NCBI RefSeq assembly: GCF_947495925.1
Contig: NZ_CANMAU010000002.1
Coordinates: 186,001-250,000, forward strand
Direction: 5' to 3'
Length of the DNA stretch: 64,000 bases
Source of the DNA: an uncultured Algibacter sp.
GTDB lineage: Bacteria > Bacteroidota > Bacteroidia > Flavobacteriales > Flavobacteriaceae
Position 1 is the stretch's first letter. Every line of letters begins with the position of its first letter. This document shows, piece after piece, positions 17,280 through 26,368 of the stretch. The position numbers and the translations under genes are program-made. A model generated the notes under the pieces. The model had not been told where the DNA came from, did not search any database, and saw nothing but the letters and a program-made list of their open reading frames with translations.

Positions 17280-20200
17280 GTGAGTACATCTGCCCTCTCT
17301 CAAACCTATAAACAGGCTTTGCAAACGCAAAATCTGCAAAATACTATTGCCAAAACCGAAAGTAAAATCCATTTAAAAGGTTTAGTAGGGTCATCTTTTT
17401 CTTTTATTATTTCGAGTATTTTTAAAGAAGCGAATAAGCCATTTCTTTTAGTTTTTAATGATAAAGAGGAAGCTGCACATTATTTAAACGATTTAGAGCA
17501 GCTGCTTAACGATAAAAATGTTTTATTTTATCCTGGAAGCTATAGGCGTCCGTATGATATTGAAGAAACAGATAATGCTAATGTCTTGCTACGTGCCGAG
17601 GTTTTAAATCGTATAAATTCTCAGAAAAAGCCTGCGGTAATTGTAACGTATCCTGATGCCTTATTTGAAAAGGTAGTGACACGAAAGGAGCTAGAGCGTA
17701 ATACCCTTAAAGTTGGAATTAACGATAATCTATCTATCGATTTTGTAAACGAGGTATTGTTTGAATATCAATTTAAACGTGTAGATTTTGTTACAGAACC
17801 CGGTGAGTTTTCTGTGCGTGGTGGTATAGTAGATGTGTTTTCATTTTCTCACGATGAACCTTATCGGATTGAGTTTTTTGGTGATGAGGTAGATAGTATT
17901 AGAACCTTTGATGTTGAGACACAGTTGTCTGTTGAGCAAATCAAAAAAATCAGTATTATTCCTAATGTGGCCAATAAAATGGTTCAAGAAAGCCGACAAA
18001 GTTTTCTGAAATATATTGCGCAAAAAACGGTCATTTGTTTAAAAAACGCCGATTTTCTTTTTTCAAGAATAGATGGTTTTTATGCTAAAGCTGAAGGCGC
18101 TTTTAAAACACTTTCTTCAGATATTAAGCATGCTGAACCTAATGAATTGTTTTGTAATGCCGAGTTGCTGAAAAAGCAATTACTGGATTTTTCAATTATT
18201 GAATTTGGGGCCTCTCATGTATTTGATACAACTACAAGTATTGAATTTAACACCACGCCTCAGCCATCTTTTAATAAACAATTCAATCTTTTAATAGAAG
18301 ACTTAAACGTCAATCATAATAAAGGTTATATTAACTATATAGCTTGTGTGAGTGAGCAGCAAGCAAAGCGTTTTCACGATATTTTTGATGATGTTGAAGA
18401 GGAGGTATCTTATCAAACCATCGTGCAATCTTTACATCAGGGATTTATAGATCATGATGCTAAAATTTTGTGTTATACAGATCATCAAATTTTTGAGCGA
18501 TACCATAAGTTTCAGTTAAAAAATGGCTATGCCAAAAAGCAAGCGATTACGCTAAAAGAGTTAACCAATTTAGATATTGGAGATTATGTAACGCATATAG
18601 ATCATGGTATTGGGCGTTTTGGAGGGTTACAGAAAATTGATGTAGAAGGGAAGAAGCAAGAAGCTATAAAACTGGTTTACGGTGAGCGTGACGTGTTGTA
18701 CTTAAGTATTCATTCACTGCATAAAATCACCAAGTTTAACAGTAAAGACGGTAAACCTCCTAAAATTTATAAACTAGGAAGCAACGCTTGGAAAACCTTA
18801 AAACAAAAAACAAAGGCACGTGTTAAGCATGTGGCTTTTAATTTAATAAAACTTTACGCTAAGCGTAAAACCGAAAAAGGTTATCAGTATAACCCGGATA
18901 GTTATATGCAACATGAGTTGGAAGCTTCATTTATTTATGAAGATACACCAGATCAGAGTTCGGCAACTGCCGATATTAAAGCCGATATGGAAAGCGAACG
19001 CCCCATGGATCGTTTAGTATGTGGCGATGTTGGTTTTGGTAAAACAGAGGTGGCTATTCGCGCGGCATTTAAAGCTGTTGATAATGGCAAGCAGGTCGCT
19101 GTGTTAGTTCCAACAACCATACTGGCGTATCAACATGCAAGAACGTTTAGGCAGCGTTTAAAAGATTTCCCTGTTACCGTAGATTATGTAAATAGGTTTA
19201 GAACCGCCAAAGAAAAACGTGAAACTCTAGAAGGTTTAGAGCAAGGTAAAGTTGATATTATTATTGGAACGCATCAACTCGTCAATAAAAATGTTAAGTT
19301 TAAAAACTTAGGTCTTTTAATAGTTGATGAGGAGCAAAAATTTGGAGTTGCGGTAAAGGAAAAATTAAAAACGATTAAAGATAATGTTGATGTATTGACG
19401 TTAACCGCTACACCAATTCCTAGAACTTTGCAGTTTAGCTTAATGGCAGCACGAGATTTATCGGTTATAACAACACCGCCGCCTAATCGATATCCAATTG
19501 AAAGCCATGTTATCCGATTTAATGAAGAGTCTATAAGGGATGCTGTAAGTTATGAGATTGAACGTGGCGGGCAAATATTCTTTATTCATAACAGAATTGA
19601 AAACATAAAGGAAGTTGCTGGAATGATTCAAAGGCTGGTGCCTGATGCCAAAATAGGAATTGGCCATGGGCAAATGGATGGAAAGAAGCTAGAGCAACTT
19701 ATGTTGGCTTTTATGGATGGAGCTTTTGATGTTTTGGTAAGTACGACAATTGTAGAAAGTGGTCTAGATGTGCCTAATGCGAATACGATATTTATTAATA
19801 ATGCAAATAACTTTGGATTAAGTGATTTGCATCAAATGAGAGGTCGTGTAGGACGTAGTAACAAAAAAGCATTTTGCTATTTTATTACGCCGGAGTATTC
19901 TGCAATGACAGATGATGCCAGAAAGCGTATTACAGCACTTGAACAGTTTACAGAGTTAGGTAGTGGTTTTAATATCGCTATGAAAGATCTTGAAATTCGA
20001 GGAGCAGGAGATTTGTTAGGTGGTGAACAAAGCGGTTTTATAAATGAAATAGGTTTTGATACGTACCAGAAAATATTGAATGAAGCCATCGAGGAACTTA
20101 AAGAAAACGAGTTTAAAGATCTATATAATGAACCTGAGGAAGATAAGGTTTATGTTAAAGATGTTACTATTGATACTGATTTTGAGCTATTATTCCCAGA

Positions 20201-20618
20201 TGGTTATGTGAATAATATTGCAGAAAGATTGAATCTTTATACGCAACTTAATAATTTAAAATCGGAAGATGAATTACATATCTTTGAAAAAGAATTGATT
20301 GATCGATTTGGGGAGTTGCCAGAGCAAGTGACCGATTTATTAAACAGTGTCCAAATTAAGTGGTTGGCAAGTAAAATTGGGTTTGAAAGAATGATAATGA
20401 AACAAGGTAAGTTAATAGGTTATTTTATTAATGATAAGCAAAGTAGTTTTTATCAAAGCCAAAGTTTTACAAAGGTTTTAAAGTTTGTGCAAACGAATGC
20501 AGCGGTATGTAAAATGAAAGAAAAGCAAACTAGAAACGGCTTAAGGCTGTTATTAACTTTTGAAAATATAAAATCTGTAAAACAAGCCTTAAATGCTTTA
20601 CAGCCTATTGTGGCTTAA
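17280..20618 (+). CDS. mfd: Transcription-repair coupling factor
   Basis: The protein has 1112 residues, typical for Mfd. It removes RNA polymerase stalled at lesions and recruits UvrA. Order: UvrB-like N-terminal domains, the RNA polymerase-interacting domain (DIGDYVTHIDHGIGRFGG, near residue 440), then a RecG-like translocase with Walker A CGDVGFGKTEVA, DEEQKFGV, and TLTATPIPRTL, and the C-terminal D7 domain. The start is GTG, positioned 20 bp after a -7 element and giving MSTSALSQTYK. The next gene begins 19 bp after its stop. Confidence 0.96.
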   Translation: MSTSALSQTYKQALQTQNLQNTIAKTESKIHLKGLVGSSFSFIISSIFKEANKPFLLVFNDKEEAAHYLNDLEQLLNDKNVLFYPGSYRRPYDIEETDNANVLLRAEVLNRINSQKKPAVIVTYPDALFEKVVTRKELERNTLKVGINDNLSIDFVNEVLFEYQFKRVDFVTEPGEFSVRGGIVDVFSFSHDEPYRIEFFGDEVDSIRTFDVETQLSVEQIKKISIIPNVANKMVQESRQSFLKYIAQKTVICLKNADFLFSRIDGFYAKAEGAFKTLSSDIKHAEPNELFCNAELLKKQLLDFSIIEFGASHVFDTTTSIEFNTTPQPSFNKQFNLLIEDLNVNHNKGYINYIACVSEQQAKRFHDIFDDVEEEVSYQTIVQSLHQGFIDHDAKILCYTDHQIFERYHKFQLKNGYAKKQAITLKELTNLDIGDYVTHIDHGIGRFGGLQKIDVEGKKQEAIKLVYGERDVLYLSIHSLHKITKFNSKDGKPPKIYKLGSNAWKTLKQKTKARVKHVAFNLIKLYAKRKTEKGYQYNPDSYMQHELEASFIYEDTPDQSSATADIKADMESERPMDRLVCGDVGFGKTEVAIRAAFKAVDNGKQVAVLVPTTILAYQHARTFRQRLKDFPVTVDYVNRFRTAKEKRETLEGLEQGKVDIIIGTHQLVNKNVKFKNLGLLIVDEEQKFGVAVKEKLKTIKDNVDVLTLTATPIPRTLQFSLMAARDLSVITTPPPNRYPIESHVIRFNEESIRDAVSYEIERGGQIFFIHNRIENIKEVAGMIQRLVPDAKIGIGHGQMDGKKLEQLMLAFMDGAFDVLVSTTIVESGLDVPNANTIFINNANNFGLSDLHQMRGRVGRSNKKAFCYFITPEYSAMTDDARKRITALEQFTELGSGFNIAMKDLEIRGAGDLLGGEQSGFINEIGFDTYQKILNEAIEELKENEFKDLYNEPEEDKVYVKDVTIDTDFELLFPDGYVNNIAERLNLYTQLNNLKSEDELHIFEKELIDRFGELPEQVTDLLNSVQIKWLASKIGFERMIMKQGKLIGYFINDKQSSFYQSQSFTKVLKFVQTNAAVCKMKEKQTRNGLRLLLTFENIKSVKQALNALQPIVA

Positions 20619-20637
20619 TAATTGTTTTGAAAGAAAT

Positions 20638-21972
20638 ATGAAACGTCTAATTTTTATTGTGTTTTTAATTCCTGGACTTCTAATAGCCCAACATACTATT
20701 AAAGGTGTTTTTACTCCTGCTAAGGAATATAATATTGCACTATTATATAAAGTTACGCCAATAATATCTGAATATGTTGCAAATGCTGAAATACAGCCTG
20801 ACGGAAGTTTTGAATTTAAGTTAGACTCAACTATAACAAAAGGAGTGTTCCGATTAGTTTATGCGGTACCTCAGGAAGATTATAATTTTGATATACTTTA
20901 CAATGCAAAAGAGGATATTGAACTAAGTTTTAATTCTGAGACAGGAGTATCGTATAGTCAATCTGTTGAAAATAAGTTATTGAGTTCATATACCACTAGT
21001 ATGTCTATGGTTACGCAAAGTATTGGTAATTATTTTAGGCAGAATAGTGGTGATACACTTGCTTTAAGTTCAATTTTTAAAACTCAAAAAGAAACACAGT
21101 TAAGCTATGAAGAAGCGGCAGAAGGAACTATTGCGCTTGAGTTTATAAAGGCCAATAAACCGTTCACCCCTAAGAAGGCTTTAGATGTGAAAAGTTATGT
21201 AAGTCAATTAAAAAAACACTATTTTGATCATGTAGATTTTAATAATTCAATACTTCAAAGTTCTAGTTTTCTGGATGAAAAAATGTTGAATTATGTTTTT
21301 GGAATGACAACCAAATCATTGGACGATACGGAGAATTATAAGGCCAATATTGATGTTGTTTGTAATGAAATGAAAGATGCACCAAATGAAGTTAAGCGTA
21401 TTTTGTTATATGACTTATGGCAACAAATGGTGGATTTGAAAATAGAATCAGTAGCTAATTATATTTCAGAAAAATACTTAATGGATATTGCTGTGGCATT
21501 GAATGATCAAGAGCTTTTACATACTTTAATTCTTTACAAAGATCTTTCAAATGGTAGCGAAGCACCAGATTTTGCTTTAGGGCATCAGGAACAGAAGAAT
21601 ATAGATGGGAAGAATTTACTAGATATAAATTTAGCTAAAACTTACGTGCTTGTATTTTGGAGTACTGGATGCTCACATTGTTTAGATGAAGTGCCTCAAC
21701 TTCAGGAATTCATGAAATCAAAAAATGAAATAAAAGTTATAGCTGTTGCCTTGGAAGATGAACCTAGTAAGTGGAACGAATTAAGTGAAACATACTCTGA
21801 GTTTATTCATGTTTATGGTGAAGGTAAATGGGACAATAAAATTGGGGATGACTATGGTATTACTTCCACGCCAACCTATTTCGTTTTAAATAAAAACAAA
21901 GAGATTATTGCTAAACCCGAAAATTTTGAAGGGGTTCAGGCATTTTTTGAGGATAGCAAAAAAGAAGAATAG
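20638..21972 (+). CDS. TlpA-like thioredoxin-fold lipid/periplasmic protein with DUF4369-type N-terminus
   Basis: The protein has 444 residues. A signal peptide (IFIVFLIPGLLIAQ) is followed by a ~280-residue N-terminal region that begins like DUF4369 (IKGVF.., EIQPDGSFEFKL). A C-terminal thioredoxin fold with the redox pair CSHC in FWSTGCSHCLDEV and the cis-proline loop STPTYF completes the protein. It likely reduces or oxidises protein thiols in the periplasm. The ATG at 20638 gives the signal; it is 19 bp after mfd and may be cotranscribed. It converges on yraN with 5 bp between stops. Confidence 0.82.
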   Translation: MKRLIFIVFLIPGLLIAQHTIKGVFTPAKEYNIALLYKVTPIISEYVANAEIQPDGSFEFKLDSTITKGVFRLVYAVPQEDYNFDILYNAKEDIELSFNSETGVSYSQSVENKLLSSYTTSMSMVTQSIGNYFRQNSGDTLALSSIFKTQKETQLSYEEAAEGTIALEFIKANKPFTPKKALDVKSYVSQLKKHYFDHVDFNNSILQSSSFLDEKMLNYVFGMTTKSLDDTENYKANIDVVCNEMKDAPNEVKRILLYDLWQQMVDLKIESVANYISEKYLMDIAVALNDQELLHTLILYKDLSNGSEAPDFALGHQEQKNIDGKNLLDINLAKTYVLVFWSTGCSHCLDEVPQLQEFMKSKNEIKVIAVALEDEPSKWNELSETYSEFIHVYGEGKWDNKIGDDYGITSTPTYFVLNKNKEIIAKPENFEGVQAFFEDSKKEE

Positions 21973-21977
21973 ATATG

Positions 21978-22337
21978 TTAGAAGTGATAAAAGGCGTTTT
22001 TTAAATGCTCAATATTAAAATCATTTCCCTCTTTTACAATAGCAACAATATCAAAGCGTACTTCAACATCTAAATTATTCTCAGTAATATATTTATCTAC
22101 AGCTTTCACTAAGTTTTTTATTTGTTTTGGTTTTACAAAATCTTGTGGATTTCCAAAATCAGCTGTGGAACGGGTTTTTACTTCAATTATGGCTAGAATC
22201 TCATCTTTTTTAGCAATAATATCAACTTCAGCTTTATCAAAGCGATAATTTTGCTCAATAATAATGTAGTTGTTTTTAAGAAGAAAATCTACTGCAAGCT
22301 GTTCTCCTTTTTTGCCTAGTTCGTTGTGTTGTGCCAT
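21978..22337 (-). CDS. yraN: YraN/UPF0102 family endonuclease-like protein
   Basis: The protein has 119 residues, the usual length. It has a restriction-endonuclease-like fold, with NELGKKGEQLAVDFL at the N-terminus, then the core AEVDIIAKKDEILAIIEVKT (D, E and K of the PD-ExK motif). Molecular role uncertain. It is the last gene of the metal-transport operon, starting 2 bp after the preceding stop. Confidence 0.9.
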   Translation of the reverse strand: MAQHNELGKKGEQLAVDFLLKNNYIIIEQNYRFDKAEVDIIAKKDEILAIIEVKTRSTADFGNPQDFVKPKQIKNLVKAVDKYITENNLDVEVRFDIVAIVKEGNDFNIEHLKNAFYHF

Positions 22338-22339
22338 AA

Positions 22340-23503
22340 TTACCCTCTAAACAAAAAGAAATCATCCTTCATATGTTCTATTTTACCGTCTTCGTTAGTG
22401 ATAATATAGTCAATGGCTTGAGTGGTGAAATCTTCACCTTTTTCTGTTAACGAGACAATGTTCTTATCAAATTGAATCATATTGTTTTTAAGAGCTAAAT
22501 CTAAAATGGTTTTAGAACGCACCTTTTGCCAATTTATATGTTCATTAAGATGGTTTACATGGCGTTCGCTTTCTTCAGAATGATTTTTTAGGTGTAACAA
22601 AAAGGTCAGGAGCGACACTTCAGTACGTTGTTGTTTCTCTCTATATAAAACAGCAATAACTCCTTTGTTATGAGCAAATAAATAAACAAATAAGAATACT
22701 ATCCCCAACATGGTGGTAATCGATCCAGCAATAGAGGCGTCTAAACCATGTGCTAGCCAGTATCCTGAAATCGCGCAAAACACACCAAAGCCTATGGCGT
22801 AAAGTAACATGCGTTTTAAATTATTGGTTAATAAATAAGCGGTTGCTGCTGGAGCAATCATTAAGGCAACTACAAGTATGGCACCTACTGCATCAAAAGC
22901 TCCAACGGTTGTGATTGACGATACTGACATGAGTCCGTAATGAATTACTGCTGGAGAAAACCCTAATGAAGCTGCTAAACCCGCATCAAAAGTACTCACT
23001 TTTAATTCTTTAAAAAAGGCAATAAGGAGGCCTATGGTAACTATTAATATAATGCCAATAACCCATAGCGATTTTGGTCCAACATCCACTCCAGAAATAA
23101 TAAGTCTGTCAAAAGGGGCGAAGGCTAATTCTCCTAATAATACGGCATCGACATCTAAATGCACATCGTTGGCGTTTTTGGCAATTAAAATTACTCCAAT
23201 ACTAAACAAAATAGGGAAAACTAAACCAATGGCGGTATCTTCTTTAACGAGCCCTGTTTTCTGAATGTATTCTACCAAAACCACCGTTAGAATTCCGGTA
23301 AGCGCTGCTAGTAATATTAATAAGGGTGAATTTAGATCTTGAGTTATAAAAAAACCAATAACAATACCAGGTAATATGGAATGACTAATGGCGTCACTAA
23401 TCATCGCCATTTTTCGGAGAACTAAAAAGGTGCCTGGAATAGCGCAGGCAATGGCAACCAAACTGGCGATAAGTTGTATTTCAAATTGGGCGCTACTCAT
23501 CAT
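22340..23503 (-). CDS. Metal ABC transporter permease fused to a winged-helix domain (TroD-like)
   Basis: The protein has 387 residues. The first ~285 form the ABC-3 family permease of Zn/Mn/Fe transporters (about nine helices, with MMISDAISHSILPGIVIGF near the N-terminus). The extra ~100 residues are soluble and end in a DtxR-like winged helix: RSKTILDLALKNNMIQF and VSLTEKGEDFT. The preceding permease has a similar tail, so the transporter carries two cytoplasmic winged helices. It overlaps the preceding gene by 11 bp. Confidence 0.85.
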   Translation of the reverse strand: MMSSAQFEIQLIASLVAIACAIPGTFLVLRKMAMISDAISHSILPGIVIGFFITQDLNSPLLILLAALTGILTVVLVEYIQKTGLVKEDTAIGLVFPILFSIGVILIAKNANDVHLDVDAVLLGELAFAPFDRLIISGVDVGPKSLWVIGIILIVTIGLLIAFFKELKVSTFDAGLAASLGFSPAVIHYGLMSVSSITTVGAFDAVGAILVVALMIAPAATAYLLTNNLKRMLLYAIGFGVFCAISGYWLAHGLDASIAGSITTMLGIVFLFVYLFAHNKGVIAVLYREKQQRTEVSLLTFLLHLKNHSEESERHVNHLNEHINWQKVRSKTILDLALKNNMIQFDKNIVSLTEKGEDFTTQAIDYIITNEDGKIEHMKDDFFLFRG

Positions 23504-24620
23504 TCGAATTTTGTTGGTTATATAAGTTTGTTGCGGTTTTAAAGCCTTCTTCAGTTAAACTCCACATATTGCCATCTAGTTTAACATAATTTTTTCTAAC
23601 TAATTTTTGAAGTGTTCTTTTAGTAAAACCCTGGAAATTGTTTAATATTTTAACGGTGTGCGGATGACTAATATTCTCATGCGTTTCAGCAATTCTAAAC
23701 ATGAACGTAAGTGTTTTGTGTAATTGAAGATCACGACGGTTTTTAATAAAACGTATCTGTTTAAAAAGTAATCCTCGACTTGGTGAAAAAATAAATGAAA
23801 ACAACACAAATATTCCTGCTATAATGACAATTACGGGGCCTGTTGAAAGGTTGTTTTGAGTGGCGCTGATTGCTGTTCCAAAAACCCCTGAAAGAGCTCC
23901 GAAAATAGCGGCTAAAAATACCATCATACCAAGGCTATTGGTCCATTGTCTCGCTGCTGCCGCAGGAGCTAATAGCATGGCACTCATTAAAACAACACCT
24001 ACGGTTTGTAGGCCTAATACTGTAGCTAGTACGATAAAGGTTGTTATTAGTATGTCTATAAATTTTGTGTTGAATCCTAAGGTTTTGGTATAATCTGCAT
24101 CGAAGAGGAGTATTTTGAATTCTTTCCAAAATAATAAAAGGACTAGTAGGCAGGCACCAGTTACTATGGTCATCATCCAAACATCACTTTCTACTAAAGT
24201 GGCTGCTTGGCCAAATAAATATTTATCAAGCCCAGCTTGATTGGCGTTAGGTTGTTTTTGTATGAAGGTAAGTAAGAGCATTCCAAACCCAAAAAATAAG
24301 GAAAGAATGAGGCCTAGCGCTGTATCTGATTTTAAATGTGTTTTACTAATTATGCCCCGAATCCAAAAAGTTCCAATAAGGCCACTAACTAAAGCCCCTA
24401 ATAATAAAATATTACTGTCCTTAGCACCTGTAATTAAAAAGGCAATGGCAATGCCAGGAAGCGCTGCATGTGAAATAGCATCACCCAAAAGACTTTGTTT
24501 TCGCAAGACTGCAAAACTACCTAGCATACCTGTTACCGCTCCTAAAATGGCGGTTCCAAGGGTAATGGTTCTTAAGGTATAGTCTGAAAAGACAAGTCTT
24601 ATGTATTCTGCTATGTCCAT
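23493..24620 (-). CDS. Metal ABC transporter permease fused to a winged-helix domain (TroC-like)
   Basis: The protein has 375 residues. The ABC-3 permease core has the conserved LLGDAISHAALPGIAIAF. A C-terminal extension of about 90 residues has a winged-helix pattern: KILNNFQGFTKRTLQKLVRK then KLDGNMWSLTEEGFKTATN. It pairs with the next permease to form the channel of a zinc, manganese or iron importer. It starts 3 bp after the ATPase stop. Confidence 0.85.
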   Translation of the reverse strand: MDIAEYIRLVFSDYTLRTITLGTAILGAVTGMLGSFAVLRKQSLLGDAISHAALPGIAIAFLITGAKDSNILLLGALVSGLIGTFWIRGIISKTHLKSDTALGLILSLFFGFGMLLLTFIQKQPNANQAGLDKYLFGQAATLVESDVWMMTIVTGACLLVLLLFWKEFKILLFDADYTKTLGFNTKFIDILITTFIVLATVLGLQTVGVVLMSAMLLAPAAAARQWTNSLGMMVFLAAIFGALSGVFGTAISATQNNLSTGPVIVIIAGIFVLFSFIFSPSRGLLFKQIRFIKNRRDLQLHKTLTFMFRIAETHENISHPHTVKILNNFQGFTKRTLQKLVRKNYVKLDGNMWSLTEEGFKTATNLYNQQNSNDE

Positions 24621-24623
24621 GAA

Positions 24624-25361
24624 TTATTCCTGAATACTTACTTTATAATTTATTCCATAGGTTTTTGTGAGGTTATCATCATTGAAGATGTCTTTTACAG
24701 GTCCCGTTGCTATTTTCTTAACATTTAAAAAGGTGACCCAATCAAAGTATTCGGGAACCGTTTGTAAGTCATGATGAACTACAATAACCGTTTTTCCTGC
24801 TTTTCGGAGTTCTTTTAAAATGTTGATGATTGCAATTTCTGTTGTAGCGTCAACCCCTTGAAACGGTTCATCCATGAAATAGATTGACGCGTTTTGCACT
24901 AAAGCGCGGGCTAGGAATATACGCTGTTGTTGTCCGCCTGAAAGCTGACTAATTTGCCGGTTTTTAAAAGCCAACATGCCTACTTTTTCTAAAGCTTCTA
25001 AAGCTTCTTTTTTTTCTTTTTGCCCTGGACGTTTTATCCAACCTAAACTCCCGTAGGTACCCATCATTACCACATCAAGAGCAGTGGTTGGAAAATCCCA
25101 GTCAACACTTCCTTTTTGCGGTACATAAGCGACCAAATGGCGTTGTTTAGCATAGCTCATTCCAAAAATTTCAACACTTCCTGCTATGGGTTTTAAAATG
25201 CCTAAAATAGATTTTATAAGTGTAGATTTGCCGGCACCATTTGGGCCAACAATAGCCATAAGCACGCCTTCTGGTATTTCTAAGTCAATATCCCATAATA
25301 CTGGTTTGTAGTTATAAGCTACTGTTAAATCATCAACTTTTACGGCTATATTTTTACTCAT
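24624..25361 (-). CDS. Metal ABC transporter ATP-binding protein
   Basis: The protein has 245 residues. Walker A is [10 protein letters not shown], the ABC signature LSGGQQQR, Walker B IYFMDEP and the switch His in VVHHDLQ. It powers uptake through the two permeases encoded just downstream. The start at 25361 ([13 protein letters not shown]) is preferred over an in-frame ATG 11 codons upstream because the upstream residues do not fit the family. Confidence 0.93.
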   Translation of the reverse strand: MSKNIAVKVDDLTVAYNYKPVLWDIDLEIPEGVLMAIVGPNGAGKSTLIKSILGILKPIAGSVEIFGMSYAKQRHLVAYVPQKGSVDWDFPTTALDVVMMGTYGSLGWIKRPGQKEKKEALEALEKVGMLAFKNRQISQLSGGQQQRIFLARALVQNASIYFMDEPFQGVDATTEIAIINILKELRKAGKTVIVVHHDLQTVPEYFDWVTFLNVKKIATGPVKDIFNDDNLTKTYGINYKVSIQE

Positions 25362-25453
25362 AAAATTTTGTTTTAGCCCTGATAGAAGCGGCATCCTTTT
25401 TTGAGGTACGAGAAAAAGATACAGCCGATAGCAGGAAAAAGCTTCAAATATTT

Positions 25454-26359
25454 TTACTTTAAAGCATTGACTATTGTATTTACGTTATAACTAAACATGC
25501 CAATATAAGTGCCTTCAATGGTTCCTGAATTACCTAAAGCATCAGAATATAAAGATCCTCCAATTGTAACGTTATGTCCCTTTGAATTTACGGCAGCTTG
25601 CAAAGCTTCTATAGTACGCTTTGGCACCGAACTTTCAATAAATATGGCCTTTACATGGTTCTCAATTATAAAATTTGATAGTTTTTGAACGTCTTGAACT
25701 CCGGCTTCTGTAGCTGTTGATAATCCTTGCAGACCAACAACTTCAAATCCATATGCTTTTCCAAAATAGTTAAAGGCGTCATGTGCTGTTACTAAAATAC
25801 GTTTTTCTTTAGGAAGTGTGCTAACCGCAGTTTGTATCTCCAATTTTAAAGCTTCCAATTGTTTTATGTATTTGGCACCATTTGCTTTGAAAACCTGTTC
25901 TTGCTCCGGAATAGCTTCAGCTAGCTTCTGTACAACAAACTGTGTTGCTTGAATCCAATAATCTGTATTAAACCATATGTGCGGATCATAATTGGAGGCA
26001 AAGTATTCTGAACCAATCAATGTGCTTTTATCTAAGGCATCAGAAATGGCAATGGTTTTTATCTGTTTCATTTTCTCGAAAACCTCGACTAATTTCCCTT
26101 CTAGGTGAAGGCCATTGTAAAAAATGATATCTGCATTCGCTAATTTTGTGACATCGCCTTCACTGGCTTTATATAAGTGCGGATCTACACCACTGCCCAT
26201 TAAACCTTGAAGGTTAGTGTGGTCTCCTGCAATGTTTTTTACTAAATCAGTAATCATTGAGGTAGTCGTAACAACATTAAGTTTTCCATTGGCATTTTTT
26301 TCGTTTTTACAATTGAAAAAGGCTAGCGGAAGAATTAATAAGAAGAGAATATGTTTCAT
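25454..26359 (-). CDS. TroA-like metal-binding lipoprotein of the ABC importer
   Basis: The protein has 301 residues. The lipobox is AFFNCKN. The cluster-9 ligands are visible: His in GVDPHLYK, His in YDPHIWF, His in [10 protein letters not shown] and Asp in SLYSDALG. A third ligand His rather than Glu is the zinc-type/TroA arrangement, so zinc or manganese is likely. It hands the metal from the periplasm to the ABC permeases. It lies between the TonB receptor and the ATPase in one operon. Confidence 0.92.
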   Translation of the reverse strand: MKHILFLLILPLAFFNCKNEKNANGKLNVVTTTSMITDLVKNIAGDHTNLQGLMGSGVDPHLYKASEGDVTKLANADIIFYNGLHLEGKLVEVFEKMKQIKTIAISDALDKSTLIGSEYFASNYDPHIWFNTDYWIQATQFVVQKLAEAIPEQEQVFKANGAKYIKQLEALKLEIQTAVSTLPKEKRILVTAHDAFNYFGKAYGFEVVGLQGLSTATEAGVQDVQKLSNFIIENHVKAIFIESSVPKRTIEALQAAVNSKGHNVTIGGSLYSDALGNSGTIEGTYIGMFSYNVNTIVNALK

Positions 26360-26368
26360 GTGTTATAG

